In this document: piece by piece, positions 1-6,347 of the stretch
Numbering within the stretch: position 1 is the stretch's first letter
Layout: each line of letters opens with the position of its first letter
DNA from: a bacterium
GTDB taxonomy: Bacteria; Chloroflexota; Dormibacteria; UBA8260; Bog-877
Reading direction: 5' to 3'
Assembly (NCBI GenBank): GCA_021791455.1
Contig: JAJYWM010000302.1
Location: 1-9,762, forward strand
DNA length: 9,762 bases
Translations under genes and position numbers: made by a program
Notes under the pieces: model-generated
What the model was told of the DNA's origin: nothing
The model's database searches: none
The model's input: only the letters and a program-made list of their open reading frames with translations

Positions 1-1172
1 ATCCCGCAAATGGGATCGATTGCGAGGCGTCCGCTGGCGCTGGTTGGGCGCCTTGACCACCAGAATGCACCCCCCAGCAACACCAGCGCCAGAAGGTCGA
101 GACCGGTGGTGTAGTTCCACCCAAACGCGCCGGCAGCGATCTGGGTGGGCCGGGATGCTGGTACGGCACCGATGAGGTTGAACGCGAGGCCGGTGACAAA
201 CCCCGCCAGCGACATCACCAGCCAGAAGGAGAAGAACATGCGCAGAGTGAGACGCAGCCCGTAGAAGCGGCGGTATATGAGCAGGAGCGGCAGAGTTATG
301 AGGTCGGCGAATATGAAGCTGACGACGCCTCCGAAGCTGATCCCACCCTTCCAGAGGGCTGCGGCCAAGGGCACGTTGCCCACCGAGCACACGAAGCTCA
401 ACATGGCGATAAGCGGGCCGATGGCCGCATTTTCCAGAGAAGACCAGATGCCGTGGCCGCTCAGGAAGAGCGCCTGCCAGGCTGCCGTCGGGACCAAGGC
501 GGCCAGGAAACCGGCCGCGAGAAAGCCGAAGCCGATCTCCTTTCTCAGCATGGTGAGATCGGAGATGGCGTAGGTCGCAGCATCTCGCCAGCGAGACGGC
601 GACCGTAGTCGCGACCGCCAGGGAACCTCCTGCGGCAGCCCAGGGGAGGCGTGATCGCTCGTGTTGGCGCATGCGGGGCTTTCATTCCATCCCCCGGCGA
701 CCCCACGGGCCAGTCGTCCTCGAGCGCGCTCGACCACCCTGTCCGGCAGGGTGACCCTGGCAACCAATGCCAGCATCGCGATCATGAGCAGGCCGCCGAA
801 GAACTCGCTCGCGGTGAACTGCCAGCCGATGAGGACGGCTAGGACCACGCCCAGCTCGATCACCAGGTTGGTGGAGGCGAACATGAACACCATCGCCGCC
901 ACGAAGTCGGCGCCCCTCTCGAACAGCGACCTCGCCATGGCCGATGCGGCGTACGAGCACGAAGATGAGGCGGCGCCGAAGCCGGTAGCGCGCAGTAAGG
1001 ACATCGGGCTGCGGTCACCCAGCAGTCGGCGCATCTCCGATTTGGAGACGAACGACTGGACCGCCCCGGACAGCAGAAACCCCAGGGCCAGGGCCCACAG
1101 GGTGTCCCAAACCATCTCCAGGGTCTGGAAGAGCCCAGCCCCAATGGCCTGCGCAATGTGCGGCAACAGCAT
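1..1172 (-). CDS. DUF318/YraQ-type permease with C-terminal YHS domain, 3' end off the window
   Basis: Minus-strand frame open from an ATG at 1172 to the window edge, 390 codons with no stop. The protein is strongly hydrophobic, with roughly eight membrane segments split into two halves by a polar loop (about residues 145-200). Each half carries a small-residue motif with a cysteine: ASSSCSY (68-74) followed by ERGADFVAAMVFMFASTN, and FVCSVGNVPLAAALWKGG (260-277). This pseudo-symmetric layout is that of the DUF318/UPF0718 permeases (relatives of ArsP and YraQ). The last visible residues, IDPICG (385-390), match the opening of a YHS metal-binding domain (usually DPVCGM), so the gene should continue about 50 residues further. 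The start is preceded by GGAG. It has its own promoter and a CsoR-type operator, which suggests a metal or reactive-sulfur inducer. The substrate is unknown. Long open frames on the opposite strand (for example 661-1761) are shadows of this gene. Confidence 0.82.
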   Translation of the reverse strand, partial: MLLPHIAQAIGAGLFQTLEMVWDTLWALALGFLLSGAVQSFVSKSEMRRLLGDRSPMSLLRATGFGAASSSCSYAASAMARSLFERGADFVAAMVFMFASTNLVIELGVVLAVLIGWQFTASEFFGGLLMIAMLALVARVTLPDRVVERARGRLARGVAGGWNESPACANTSDHASPGLPQEVPWRSRLRSPSRWRDAATYAISDLTMLRKEIGFGFLAAGFLAALVPTAAWQALFLSGHGIWSSLENAAIGPLIAMLSFVCSVGNVPLAAALWKGGISFGGVVSFIFADLITLPLLLIYRRFYGLRLTLRMFFSFWLVMSLAGFVTGLAFNLIGAVPASRPTQIAAGAFGWNYTTGLDLLALVLLGGAFWWSRRPTSASGRLAIDPICG

Positions 1173-1200
1173 GACTCCAGGTTCGTCCGACGCCGTTCCT

Positions 1201-1220
1201 ATCATACCCCCTGGGGGTAT
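1201..1220 (-). promoter_or_regulatory. Permease promoter with perfect CsoR/CstR-type operator palindrome
   Basis: ATACCCCCTGGGGGTAT (1204-1220) is a perfect inverted repeat of two 8-bp arms around one central base, lying in the 69-bp gap between the MerR gene and the permease. Read toward the permease, a near-consensus -10 box TATGAT (1206-1201) overlaps one arm, placing transcription start near 1194, about 22 bases before the ATG. No good -35 box is seen. The sequence has the form of operators bound by CsoR/RcnR/CstR (DUF156) repressors: an ATACC/GGTAT frame with a C-run and a G-run. Overlap with the -10 box fits repression. No DUF156 gene is visible here, so the regulator would be outside the window. 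Confidence 0.72.
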
Positions 1221-1241
1221 ATGGCGGTCCCCAGGACTCGA

Positions 1242-2165
1242 TCAGGGCCTCGGGTGCGCCGGCAGGACTCCGAGAACCACCAGGTGTCGCTGCCGGGCCT
1301 CATCCTGGATCAGGCGAAGCACCTGCCCGGCGGTGGGAGAGATCGACTCGGCCCAAAGCTGGAAGCCCTGGTTCAGCACGCCGAGCTCCCTTATCCGCGG
1401 GACCGTCGCGTCGAGCGCCGATTCCACTGCTGGGGGCAGACGGTCTGCCCGGAAGGAGTCGATCCACGCGGCCGCAAGTTCCCGGGGGCTCGACCGCGCT
1501 GTGGAGGGCCCACCTGACAGGGCCAGGATGTCGGCGGCCAGGGCGCGGACCCGCTCGAAGAGGACTTCGTTCCCGGGCGCTTCCGCAAGTCGCTCCAGGA
1601 CCTCGGTCACCTGCGGCGGGAGCAGCATCCGGCCGAAGATGGCGGGGACTGGAAGATCGAAGCCCGCGCCGAGGATCTTCGCCCAGCTGCTGGCGGCATC
1701 TGCGGACAGGGGCCTCGTCAGCCGACCGAAGATGCCCAGGCTGTCCCTGGGGGTGGAGTAGGCGGACGCCAGGTAGGCGGCGATGGACTCCGCGGAGGCC
1801 TCGGGGGCCATTAGAGCCCGTTCCACCGCCGCCAGCAGCGCCCCAAGGCGCTCGTGCTCGGCAACCAGAGTCGCCCGGTGGCGTTCAAGGGCCTGCTTCA
1901 GGCTGCCGGAACTCTCCTCGCCCGGGAGCGAGTTGGCTATCTCGTCGAGCCCCATCCCCAAGCTGCGGAGCAGATCGATCTGCAGGATCTTGACGAGGTC
2001 CGCGGCGTTGAAGTAGCGGTAGCCGCTGTCAGCCTGGGTGGGCCGCAGCAGGCCGAGCTTCTGGTAGTGGCGAATCCGCCCCGGCGTGACCCCTGTGAGG
2101 GTGGCCGCTTCTCCTATCTTGAGTCGGGGCCCCGTATCGCCGGACCCCCAGGGCTTCTGGCTCAT
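1242..2165 (-). CDS. MerR-family transcriptional regulator with long C-terminal domain
   Basis: 307-residue regulator. Residues 14-80 form the MerR winged-helix domain: KIGEAATLTGVTPGRIRHYQ, KLGLLRP, DSGYRYF, then LVKILQIDLLRSLGMGLDEI. A helix rich in charged residues and leucine (about 88-118) is the expected dimerisation coiled coil. The remaining ~185 residues are soluble and match no effector domain I recognise. There is no cysteine in the whole protein, which argues against a CueR/ZntR/MerR metal sensor or a SoxR iron-sulfur sensor, and no B12-binding signature was seen. The frame is open upstream to 2258, but the ATG at 2165 is chosen because the helix-turn-helix follows at the usual distance and because the operator (2171-2202) would otherwise lie inside the gene. 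That ATG is 8 bases after TAGAGT, so the mRNA may be leaderless. It is divergent from hpnH, which it probably controls along with itself. Confidence 0.88.
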   Translation of the reverse strand: MSQKPWGSGDTGPRLKIGEAATLTGVTPGRIRHYQKLGLLRPTQADSGYRYFNAADLVKILQIDLLRSLGMGLDEIANSLPGEESSGSLKQALERHRATLVAEHERLGALLAAVERALMAPEASAESIAAYLASAYSTPRDSLGIFGRLTRPLSADAASSWAKILGAGFDLPVPAIFGRMLLPPQVTEVLERLAEAPGNEVLFERVRALAADILALSGGPSTARSSPRELAAAWIDSFRADRLPPAVESALDATVPRIRELGVLNQGFQLWAESISPTAGQVLRLIQDEARQRHLVVLGVLPAHPRP

Positions 2166-2170
2166 CCCGC

Positions 2171-2202
2171 TTGACTCTACAACCGTAATAAGGTTTAGAG
2201 TC
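2171..2202 (+). promoter_or_regulatory. MerR-type operator/promoter between the merR-like gene and hpnH
   Basis: A 7-bp inverted repeat, GACTCTA (2173-2179) and TAGAGTC (2196-2202), is extended inward by AACC (2181-2184) and GGTT (2192-2195). Toward hpnH the arms coincide with a -35 box TTGACT (2171-2176) and a -10 box TAGAGT (2196-2201) separated by 19 bp. This over-long spacer with the dyad inside is the hallmark of promoters activated by DNA distortion by MerR proteins. The dyad also gives a minus-strand -10 TAGAGT (2179-2174), 8 bases from the regulator's ATG, with AGGACT (2204-2199) as a weak -35, again at 19 bp. One element therefore probably serves both genes. Confidence 0.75.
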
Positions 2203-2238
2203 CTAAATGAACCAGCACGCCAGGGCCGCACCGGGCCC

Positions 2239-2244
2239 AGGAGA
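2239..2244 (+). promoter_or_regulatory. Ribosome binding site deciding the hpnH start
   Basis: AGGAGA ends six bases before the ATG at 2251. The same frame is open upstream to an ATG at 2086, but that start would run through the divergent promoter and into the regulator gene, so 2251 is preferred. Confidence 0.75.
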
Positions 2245-2250
2245 TTGTCG

Positions 2251-3255
2251 ATGTCCATTCCTCTAAGGCAGAAGATGAAGGTTGGCAGCTACCTCATGTC
2301 GCAGCGGTTGCGGGGCGTGAAGAAGTTTCCCCTGGTGCTTCAGCTTGAGCCTCTTTACCAATGCAACCTGGAGTGCGTGGGATGCGGCAAGATCCAGCAC
2401 CCCGATGACATCCTGCGGCGGCGTCTGACGGTGCAGCAGTGCATCGACGCGATCGAGGAGTGCGGGGCCCCGGTGGTGTCGATAGCCGGTGGTGAGCCCT
2501 TGATCCACAAGGAGATCGACCAGATCACGGCCGCTTTGGTGGAGCGCAAGAAGTTCGTCTACCTGTGCAGCAATGCGATCCTGATGGAGCGGAAGCTCGA
2601 CCTGTTCCAGCCCAGCCCATACTTCGCCTGGTCGGTGCACATCGACGGCCTGCGGGACCGCCACGACGAGTCGGTTTCGCGCAAGGGGGTGTTCGACAAG
2701 GCGGTGGCCGCGGTCAGGGAGGCGAAGCGGCGGGGCTTCAGGGTCACCACCAACACGACCTTCTTCACCCAGGACGACGCCAAGTCCATCCGTGAGGTCC
2801 TGGACTTCCTCAACGACGATCTGGAAGTCGACAACATGCAGATCTCACCTGCCTATGCCTACGAGAAGGCACCCGATCAGGAGCACTTCATGGGTCCGGA
2901 TCGGACGCGGGCGATTTTCAAGGAGGCGTTTGCGGACGGCCGCCGGAAGAAGTGGCGCTTGAACCACTCCCCGATGTTCCTGGACTTCCTGGAAGGCAAG
3001 GTGGACCTCTCCTGCACCGCCTGGGGGATCCCCTGCTACTCGGTCTTCGGGTGGCAGAAGCCCTGTTACCTGCTGTCGGACGGCTACGTGAGCTCCTATC
3101 AGGAACTGCTGGAGACCACCGACTGGAGTCAGTACGGGAGGGGCAACAATCCCAAGTGCGCCAACTGCATGGCCCACGTGGGGTACGAGCCCACGGCGGT
3201 GCTGAAGACCATGGGCTCGGTGCGGGAGTCGATCAGGGGAGCCTTGGCGTCCTGA
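2251..3255 (+). CDS. hpnH: Adenosyl-hopene transferase HpnH (radical SAM)
   Basis: 334 residues, near the family's usual length. HpnH joins a 5'-deoxyadenosyl group from SAM to the hopene side chain, giving adenosylhopane, the precursor of C35 bacteriohopanepolyols. The radical-SAM cluster motif is CNLECVGC (C38, C42, C45), preceded by VLQLEPLYQ and followed by GKIQHPDDILRRRLT, a stretch typical of HpnH. The SAM-binding GGEP is at 80-83. The C-terminal part has the family features SCTAWGIPCYSVFGWQKPCY (254-273) and KCANCMAHVGYEPTAV (302-317). As I recall the family, the latter usually reads CxxCMxHCGYE, so the third cysteine is replaced by Val310 here. A good RBS precedes the ATG. The MerR-type promoter upstream suggests inducible expression. 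No squalene-hopene cyclase or other hpn gene is in the window. moaA follows 49 bases downstream on the same strand. Confidence 0.93.
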   Translation: MSIPLRQKMKVGSYLMSQRLRGVKKFPLVLQLEPLYQCNLECVGCGKIQHPDDILRRRLTVQQCIDAIEECGAPVVSIAGGEPLIHKEIDQITAALVERKKFVYLCSNAILMERKLDLFQPSPYFAWSVHIDGLRDRHDESVSRKGVFDKAVAAVREAKRRGFRVTTNTTFFTQDDAKSIREVLDFLNDDLEVDNMQISPAYAYEKAPDQEHFMGPDRTRAIFKEAFADGRRKKWRLNHSPMFLDFLEGKVDLSCTAWGIPCYSVFGWQKPCYLLSDGYVSSYQELLETTDWSQYGRGNNPKCANCMAHVGYEPTAVLKTMGSVRESIRGALAS

Positions 3256-3290
3256 AGCCCGGGGATGGCGGGTTTGCCGGCGGATGGGCG

Positions 3291-3296
3291 TAGCAT
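3291..3296 (+). promoter_or_regulatory. Possible -10 box for a leaderless moaA transcript
   Basis: TAGCAT (TAnnnT form) lies 8 bases before the ATG at 3305, the same geometry as at the MerR gene. No Shine-Dalgarno sequence lies at a useful distance from that ATG, and no clear -35 box is seen. Read-through from hpnH remains the alternative. Confidence 0.35.
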
Positions 3297-3304
3297 CTCC
3301 TGTC

Positions 3305-4321
3305 ATGCCAGAGGTCCGCGACAAGCTGGGTAGGCCGCTGCGGGACCTGAGGGTCTCCGTCACCGACCGTTGCAATTTCCGTTGCTCCTATTGCATGCCC
3401 AAGGAGGTCTTCGGACCCGGCTTCAGGTTTCTTCCCCGGTCACAGGTGCTGACCTTCGAGGAGATCGTCTCGGTGGTGAGGGCCGCGGCCGAGCTCGGCC
3501 TTCGCAAGGTGCGCATCACGGGTGGTGAGCCCCTGTTGCGGCGCGACCTACCTGCGCTGGTGGCTTCGCTGGGGACCATTGAGGGGGTCGAAGACCTGGC
3601 CATGACCACCAACGGGTCGTTGCTGGCCCGCTACGCCGGGGATCTGGCGAAGGCTGGCCTGGGCCGGGTCACCGTGAGCCTGGACTCGGTGGACGCTGAC
3701 GTGTTCCGGGCCATGAACGGGGTGGAGGTCAGGCTCGAGGATGTCCTGGAGGGGCTGGACGCCGCCGTCGCGGCCGGCTTCGCCCCCATCAAGCTCAATG
3801 CGGTGGTGCGCCGCGGGCTCAACGACCAGGGTGTGCTGCCTCTGGCGGACTTCGCCCGGCAGAGGGGGATGACGCTGCGGCTGATCGAGTACATGGACGT
3901 GGGGGAGAGCCACGGCTGGAAGTTGGACGAGGTGGTGCCAGGGGCGGAGTTGGTGGCGCGGATCAACGAGCGGTGGCCGCTGAGCCCCGTGCCGCCCAGC
4001 TATCCCGGGGAGGTGGCCGGCCGGTACCGCTACCACGACGGCGGGGGCGAGCTCGGGGTCATCACCTCGGTTTCCCAGCCCTTCTGCCAGGGCTGCACCA
4101 GGCTGCGCCTCTCCGCCGACGGGCGACTCCACACCTGCTTGTTCTCCACCGGCGGGCTCGACCTGAGGCCTATCCTGCGCGGCGAGGGAGGCCCCGATGC
4201 TCTGCGCCAGCTGTTGGCCTCGGTATGGACCGGCCGATCGGATCGCTATTCGGAGGAGCGCACGGCCCTGCCCTTCAAGCCGACGCTGCCCAAGGTGGAG
4301 ATGTCCTACCTGGGGGGTTGA
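3305..4321 (+). CDS. moaA: GTP 3',8-cyclase MoaA (molybdenum cofactor synthesis)
   Basis: 338 residues. MoaA catalyses the radical-SAM rearrangement of GTP to 3',8-cyclo-7,8-dihydro-GTP, the first step of molybdopterin synthesis, in the cytoplasm. The N-terminal [4Fe-4S] motif is CNFRCSYC (C23, C27, C30) after the usual LRVSVTDR. The SAM-binding GGEP is at 73-76. The second, substrate-binding cluster is FCQGCTRLRLSADGRLHTC, CxxC-x13-C (C261, C264, C278), including the RLRL pair. This C-terminal motif separates MoaA from other radical-SAM enzymes. The chain ends in the conserved Gly-Gly tail (MSYLGG) needed for activity in the family. The ATG at 3305 is chosen over 3284 because it gives the usual distance to the first cluster and follows a TAnnnT box. 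No other moa or mog gene is visible, and adjacency to hpnH has no obvious functional reason. The stop is 6 bases from the convergent response-regulator stop. Confidence 0.94.
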   Translation: MPEVRDKLGRPLRDLRVSVTDRCNFRCSYCMPKEVFGPGFRFLPRSQVLTFEEIVSVVRAAAELGLRKVRITGGEPLLRRDLPALVASLGTIEGVEDLAMTTNGSLLARYAGDLAKAGLGRVTVSLDSVDADVFRAMNGVEVRLEDVLEGLDAAVAAGFAPIKLNAVVRRGLNDQGVLPLADFARQRGMTLRLIEYMDVGESHGWKLDEVVPGAELVARINERWPLSPVPPSYPGEVAGRYRYHDGGGELGVITSVSQPFCQGCTRLRLSADGRLHTCLFSTGGLDLRPILRGEGGPDALRQLLASVWTGRSDRYSEERTALPFKPTLPKVEMSYLGG

Positions 4322-4333
4322 GCTCCCTCAGGT
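4308..4333 (+). terminator. Hairpin straddling the convergent moaA / kdpE stop codons
   Basis: ACCTGGGGGG (4308-4317) pairs with TCCCTCAGGT (4324-4333) in a 10-bp stem with two G-U pairs around a 6-base loop, followed on the plus strand by a modest pyrimidine stretch CCCCTCTTCTT. The stem covers the 3' ends of both genes, and each stop codon lies at least partly within it. On the minus strand the two G-U pairs become A-C mismatches and no T-run follows, so it should act mainly on the moaA transcript. The poor T-tract keeps this tentative. Confidence 0.42.
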
Positions 4334-5044
4334 CCCCTCTTCTTGGTCGGCCCGGAACATGTAGCCGACCCCGGGGATGGTCACAATGTGGCCTCCGCCG
4401 TCCGTCTGATCACCCAGCTTGACCCTCAGCCGCTGGATGATAGTGCGAACGTAGGCATGCTCGGAGGTGAACCCGGGCCCCCACACGGCACTGAGAATCT
4501 CTCTGTGGCTGCGGATCTTGCCCCGATGGCGGACCAATTCCTGCAGCACCCCCTTCTCCATGGGGGTCAGCCGGATCAGCTGTCCGTGCCTCAGGAGCTG
4601 GTTGGCCCGAAGGTCGATGCGGAGTTCACCCAACTCCACTGTGGAAGGTCCGGCGTCCGGCGAGTGCCGCCGCAGCCGTGCCTCCACCCTTGCCAGCAGC
4701 TCCTGAGCCCCGAAGGGCTTGGCCAGGTAGTCGTCGGCGCCAGCCCTCAGCGCCGAGACCTTGTCCATCTCCTGCCCTCGAGCGCTCACCACCAGGATCA
4801 GGGGCATCTGATCCCACTGGCGCACCGTGCGCAGGACGTCCATCCCATCGATGTCCGGGAGCCCGAGGTCCAGGATCACGAGATCCACCGGGGAGCGCCC
4901 CATGGCGTCGATGGCCGCGGCCCCGGTGGCGGCACGCGCCACGCGGTGCCCTGCCCTCTGCAGCGTGTCACACAGGAACCTGTCGGTGCCGGGATCATCC
5001 TCAACCACCAGGATGTTCGCCGGCAGAGCCGCGACCCCGGTCAT
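4328..5044 (-). CDS. kdpE: KdpE-type OmpR-family response regulator
   Basis: 238 residues. The receiver domain spans about 10-125: acidic pocket E15-D16-D17 in ILVVEDD, phospho-acceptor Asp59 in VILDLGLPDIDG, switch Ser87 in LVVSARGQ, and Lys109 in YLAKPF. The OmpR/PhoB winged-helix DNA-binding domain covers 135-232, with LTPMEKGVLQELVRHRGK, YVRTIIQRLRVKLGD and the closing IVTIPGVGYMF typical of KdpE. The ATG at 5044 overlaps the kinase stop in ATGA, so the pair is translationally coupled. A longer open frame to 5485 is only the kinase gene read in another frame. Pairing with a DUF4118 kinase beside kdpB, kdpC and a KdpD sensor protein supports the KdpE assignment: phosphorylated KdpE activates kdp transport genes at low potassium. 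The operator is presumably upstream of kdpA or kdpF, outside the window. Confidence 0.9.
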   Translation of the reverse strand: MTGVAALPANILVVEDDPGTDRFLCDTLQRAGHRVARAATGAAAIDAMGRSPVDLVILDLGLPDIDGMDVLRTVRQWDQMPLILVVSARGQEMDKVSALRAGADDYLAKPFGAQELLARVEARLRRHSPDAGPSTVELGELRIDLRANQLLRHGQLIRLTPMEKGVLQELVRHRGKIRSHREILSAVWGPGFTSEHAYVRTIIQRLRVKLGDQTDGGGHIVTIPGVGYMFRADQEEGT

Positions 5045-6303
5045 CGGACAGCCCCAGAGGTGCCGATGACCACCTCGGGAATGGCGGGGGCCGTCCGGGC
5101 CAGTGGGACCAGCAGGTGCAGAGCGGTGCCGACGGAGCCGGGAGAGTCCACCCACAGGGCTCCTCCCATCGCTTCGGCCAAACCCCTGCTGACCGCCAGG
5201 CCCAGGCCCAGGCCTCCTCCGGGGCCCCTGGTCGCATAGCGCTCGAAGAGGTGCTGCTGCAACTCGGGGGGAATGCCCATCCCGGCGTCTTGAACCAGGC
5301 ATTCCGCGGCGCTGCGTCGGGAGGAGGACACCGGATCCACAACGATCTTGGCGGAGCGGCAGCCGGCATGCACGCTCACGTTGCGCAGGGCGTTGTCCAG
5401 GATCTGCTGGACCCTTCCCCAGTCGGCGACGACCAGAACCGGCTCGGTGGGCACCATCAGCGCCAGGTCGAGCTCGTGGCCCCACCGGAACGCGGCCTCT
5501 CTGGCGGCATCGCCAAGATCCATCACCTGAGTTTCCACCTGCAGCTGTCCGCTCTCGATCCGAGCCATTTCCAAGAGGTCGCCTATGAGGCGGTCGATGC
5601 GCCGGGCCTCCGCAGCGATCAGGGCCGGGTACTCACTTGTGGTCCCCGCCGCTGGCGATCCCGCATCGGCAAGAGCTGTGCTGTAGCCGAGAAGGGCGGC
5701 CAACGGGGTCCGCAACTCGTGACTGACGGTGGCCAGGAGATCGCGGCGAAACCCCTCGGACTTCTTGGTCGCGGCCAGCGCTGCCTCCGTACGGGCCAGT
5801 TCCGTGCGCACCTCGAGGCTCTGTTGAAGAACGCTCTCGGCAGCCTTGAGGGCGCGGTTGCGCTCCTCCAGCTGGGCGGCCACCTCCTGAAGTGAGAGCA
5901 GGTGGTGGCGGCGAGCGGTGGCCAGGGCGGCGACACCCAGGCAGACCAAGAGGAAGATCACCCAACCAATCGTCTGGGCGGTGGAGTAGATGGTGAGGTG
6001 CCCCACCGGAGGCAGGAAGTAGAGGTCCACCAGGATGGCGGACCCCAGGGAGCCGGCAAGCGCTGCAGTGAAGCCGAATGCGGTGGCCGCGACCACCACC
6101 ACAGCGAGGTACAGGAAGCTGTAGGCTTGGGGCTGATGGGGCACGCCTAAGCGCACCAAGATAAAAGTCAGCAGGCCAAGGCTGGCGAGCGTCACGAGCG
6201 CTCCCAGCGCGCCGCGTCTCCAACTTCTGGCCGGGAACGCTCCCCGATCCACGTCCCGGACCCGGTTTGGAATCGAGCTCTCCGGCCTAAATGTTGAACT
6301 CAC
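5041..6303 (-). CDS. kdpD: DUF4118 membrane histidine kinase: kinase half of a split KdpD
   Basis: About 420 residues counted from GTG 6303. Residues 32-130 hold the four closely packed helices of the DUF4118 region of KdpD (AYSFLYLAVVVVAATAFGF, DLYFLPPVGHLTIY, GWVIFLLVCLGVAALATA). A coiled linker follows (about 136-180). HisKA has the phospho-accepting His195 in LLATVSHELRTPLAALLGYS. The ATPase domain has the N box QILDNALRN (Asn304), the G1 box VQDAGMGIP (Asp339) and the G2 box GPGGGLGLGLAVS (360-372), all intact. The KdpD sensor and USP domains that normally precede DUF4118 are absent and are instead encoded by the divergent gene at 6348. The start is uncertain: the frame is open to a TTG at 6387, which would overlap that gene by 40 bases, and GTG 6252 is also possible. 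None has a convincing RBS. It is co-transcribed with the downstream regulator. Confidence 0.87.
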   Translation of the reverse strand: MSSTFRPESSIPNRVRDVDRGAFPARSWRRGALGALVTLASLGLLTFILVRLGVPHQPQAYSFLYLAVVVVAATAFGFTAALAGSLGSAILVDLYFLPPVGHLTIYSTAQTIGWVIFLLVCLGVAALATARRHHLLSLQEVAAQLEERNRALKAAESVLQQSLEVRTELARTEAALAATKKSEGFRRDLLATVSHELRTPLAALLGYSTALADAGSPAAGTTSEYPALIAAEARRIDRLIGDLLEMARIESGQLQVETQVMDLGDAAREAAFRWGHELDLALMVPTEPVLVVADWGRVQQILDNALRNVSVHAGCRSAKIVVDPVSSSRRSAAECLVQDAGMGIPPELQQHLFERYATRGPGGGLGLGLAVSRGLAEAMGGALWVDSPGSVGTALHLLVPLARTAPAIPEVVIGTSGAVR

Positions 6304-6339
6304 TGGGGTACTGGTGGTGATGATATCAAGTAGGGGAGG
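6294..6339 (+). promoter_or_regulatory. Divergent control region and RBS of the tandem KdpD sensor gene
   Basis: AGGGGAGG (6332-6339) is a strong Shine-Dalgarno sequence 8 bases before GTG 6348 and fixes that start. Upstream, TTGAAC (6294-6299) with GATGAT (6319-6324) at 19 bp is a weak candidate promoter. TGATATCA (6321-6328) is a short palindrome of unknown meaning. The kinase promoter on the other strand must lie in or near this stretch, but I cannot place it convincingly. Confidence 0.4.
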
Positions 6340-6347
6340 CGCGTCTG

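Noticed and set aside
1204..1220. The C/G palindrome as a terminator for the MerR gene
   Set aside because: The loop would be only 1-3 bases, no T-run follows in either direction, and it overlaps a good -10 box. An operator fits better.
661..1761. 366-codon open frame on the plus strand
   Set aside because: It lies antisense to the permease and MerR gene, its product is Arg/Ser/Pro-rich with no recognisable domain, and both minus-strand genes have clear family signatures. It is a high-GC shadow.
1242..2070. MerR protein as a CarH-like B12 light sensor or a copper/zinc sensor
   Set aside because: No cysteines for metal binding and no B12-binding motif (ExHxxG type) could be found in the C-terminal domain.
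3284..3304. Upstream ATG start for moaA
   Set aside because: It adds seven non-conserved residues, has no properly spaced RBS and would include the TAnnnT box. The ATG at 3305 gives typical MoaA numbering.
3548..4132. 194-codon open frame on the minus strand
   Set aside because: Antisense to moaA, His/Pro/Gln-rich, and no recognisable fold.
4343..5239. 298-codon open frame on the plus strand
   Set aside because: Shadow of the KdpE-type regulator, with no domain signature and no RBS.
4678..5895. 405-codon open frame on the plus strand
   Set aside because: Antisense to the response regulator and kinase, with low-complexity Pro/Arg/Gly-rich content. The opposite strand carries intact catalytic motifs.
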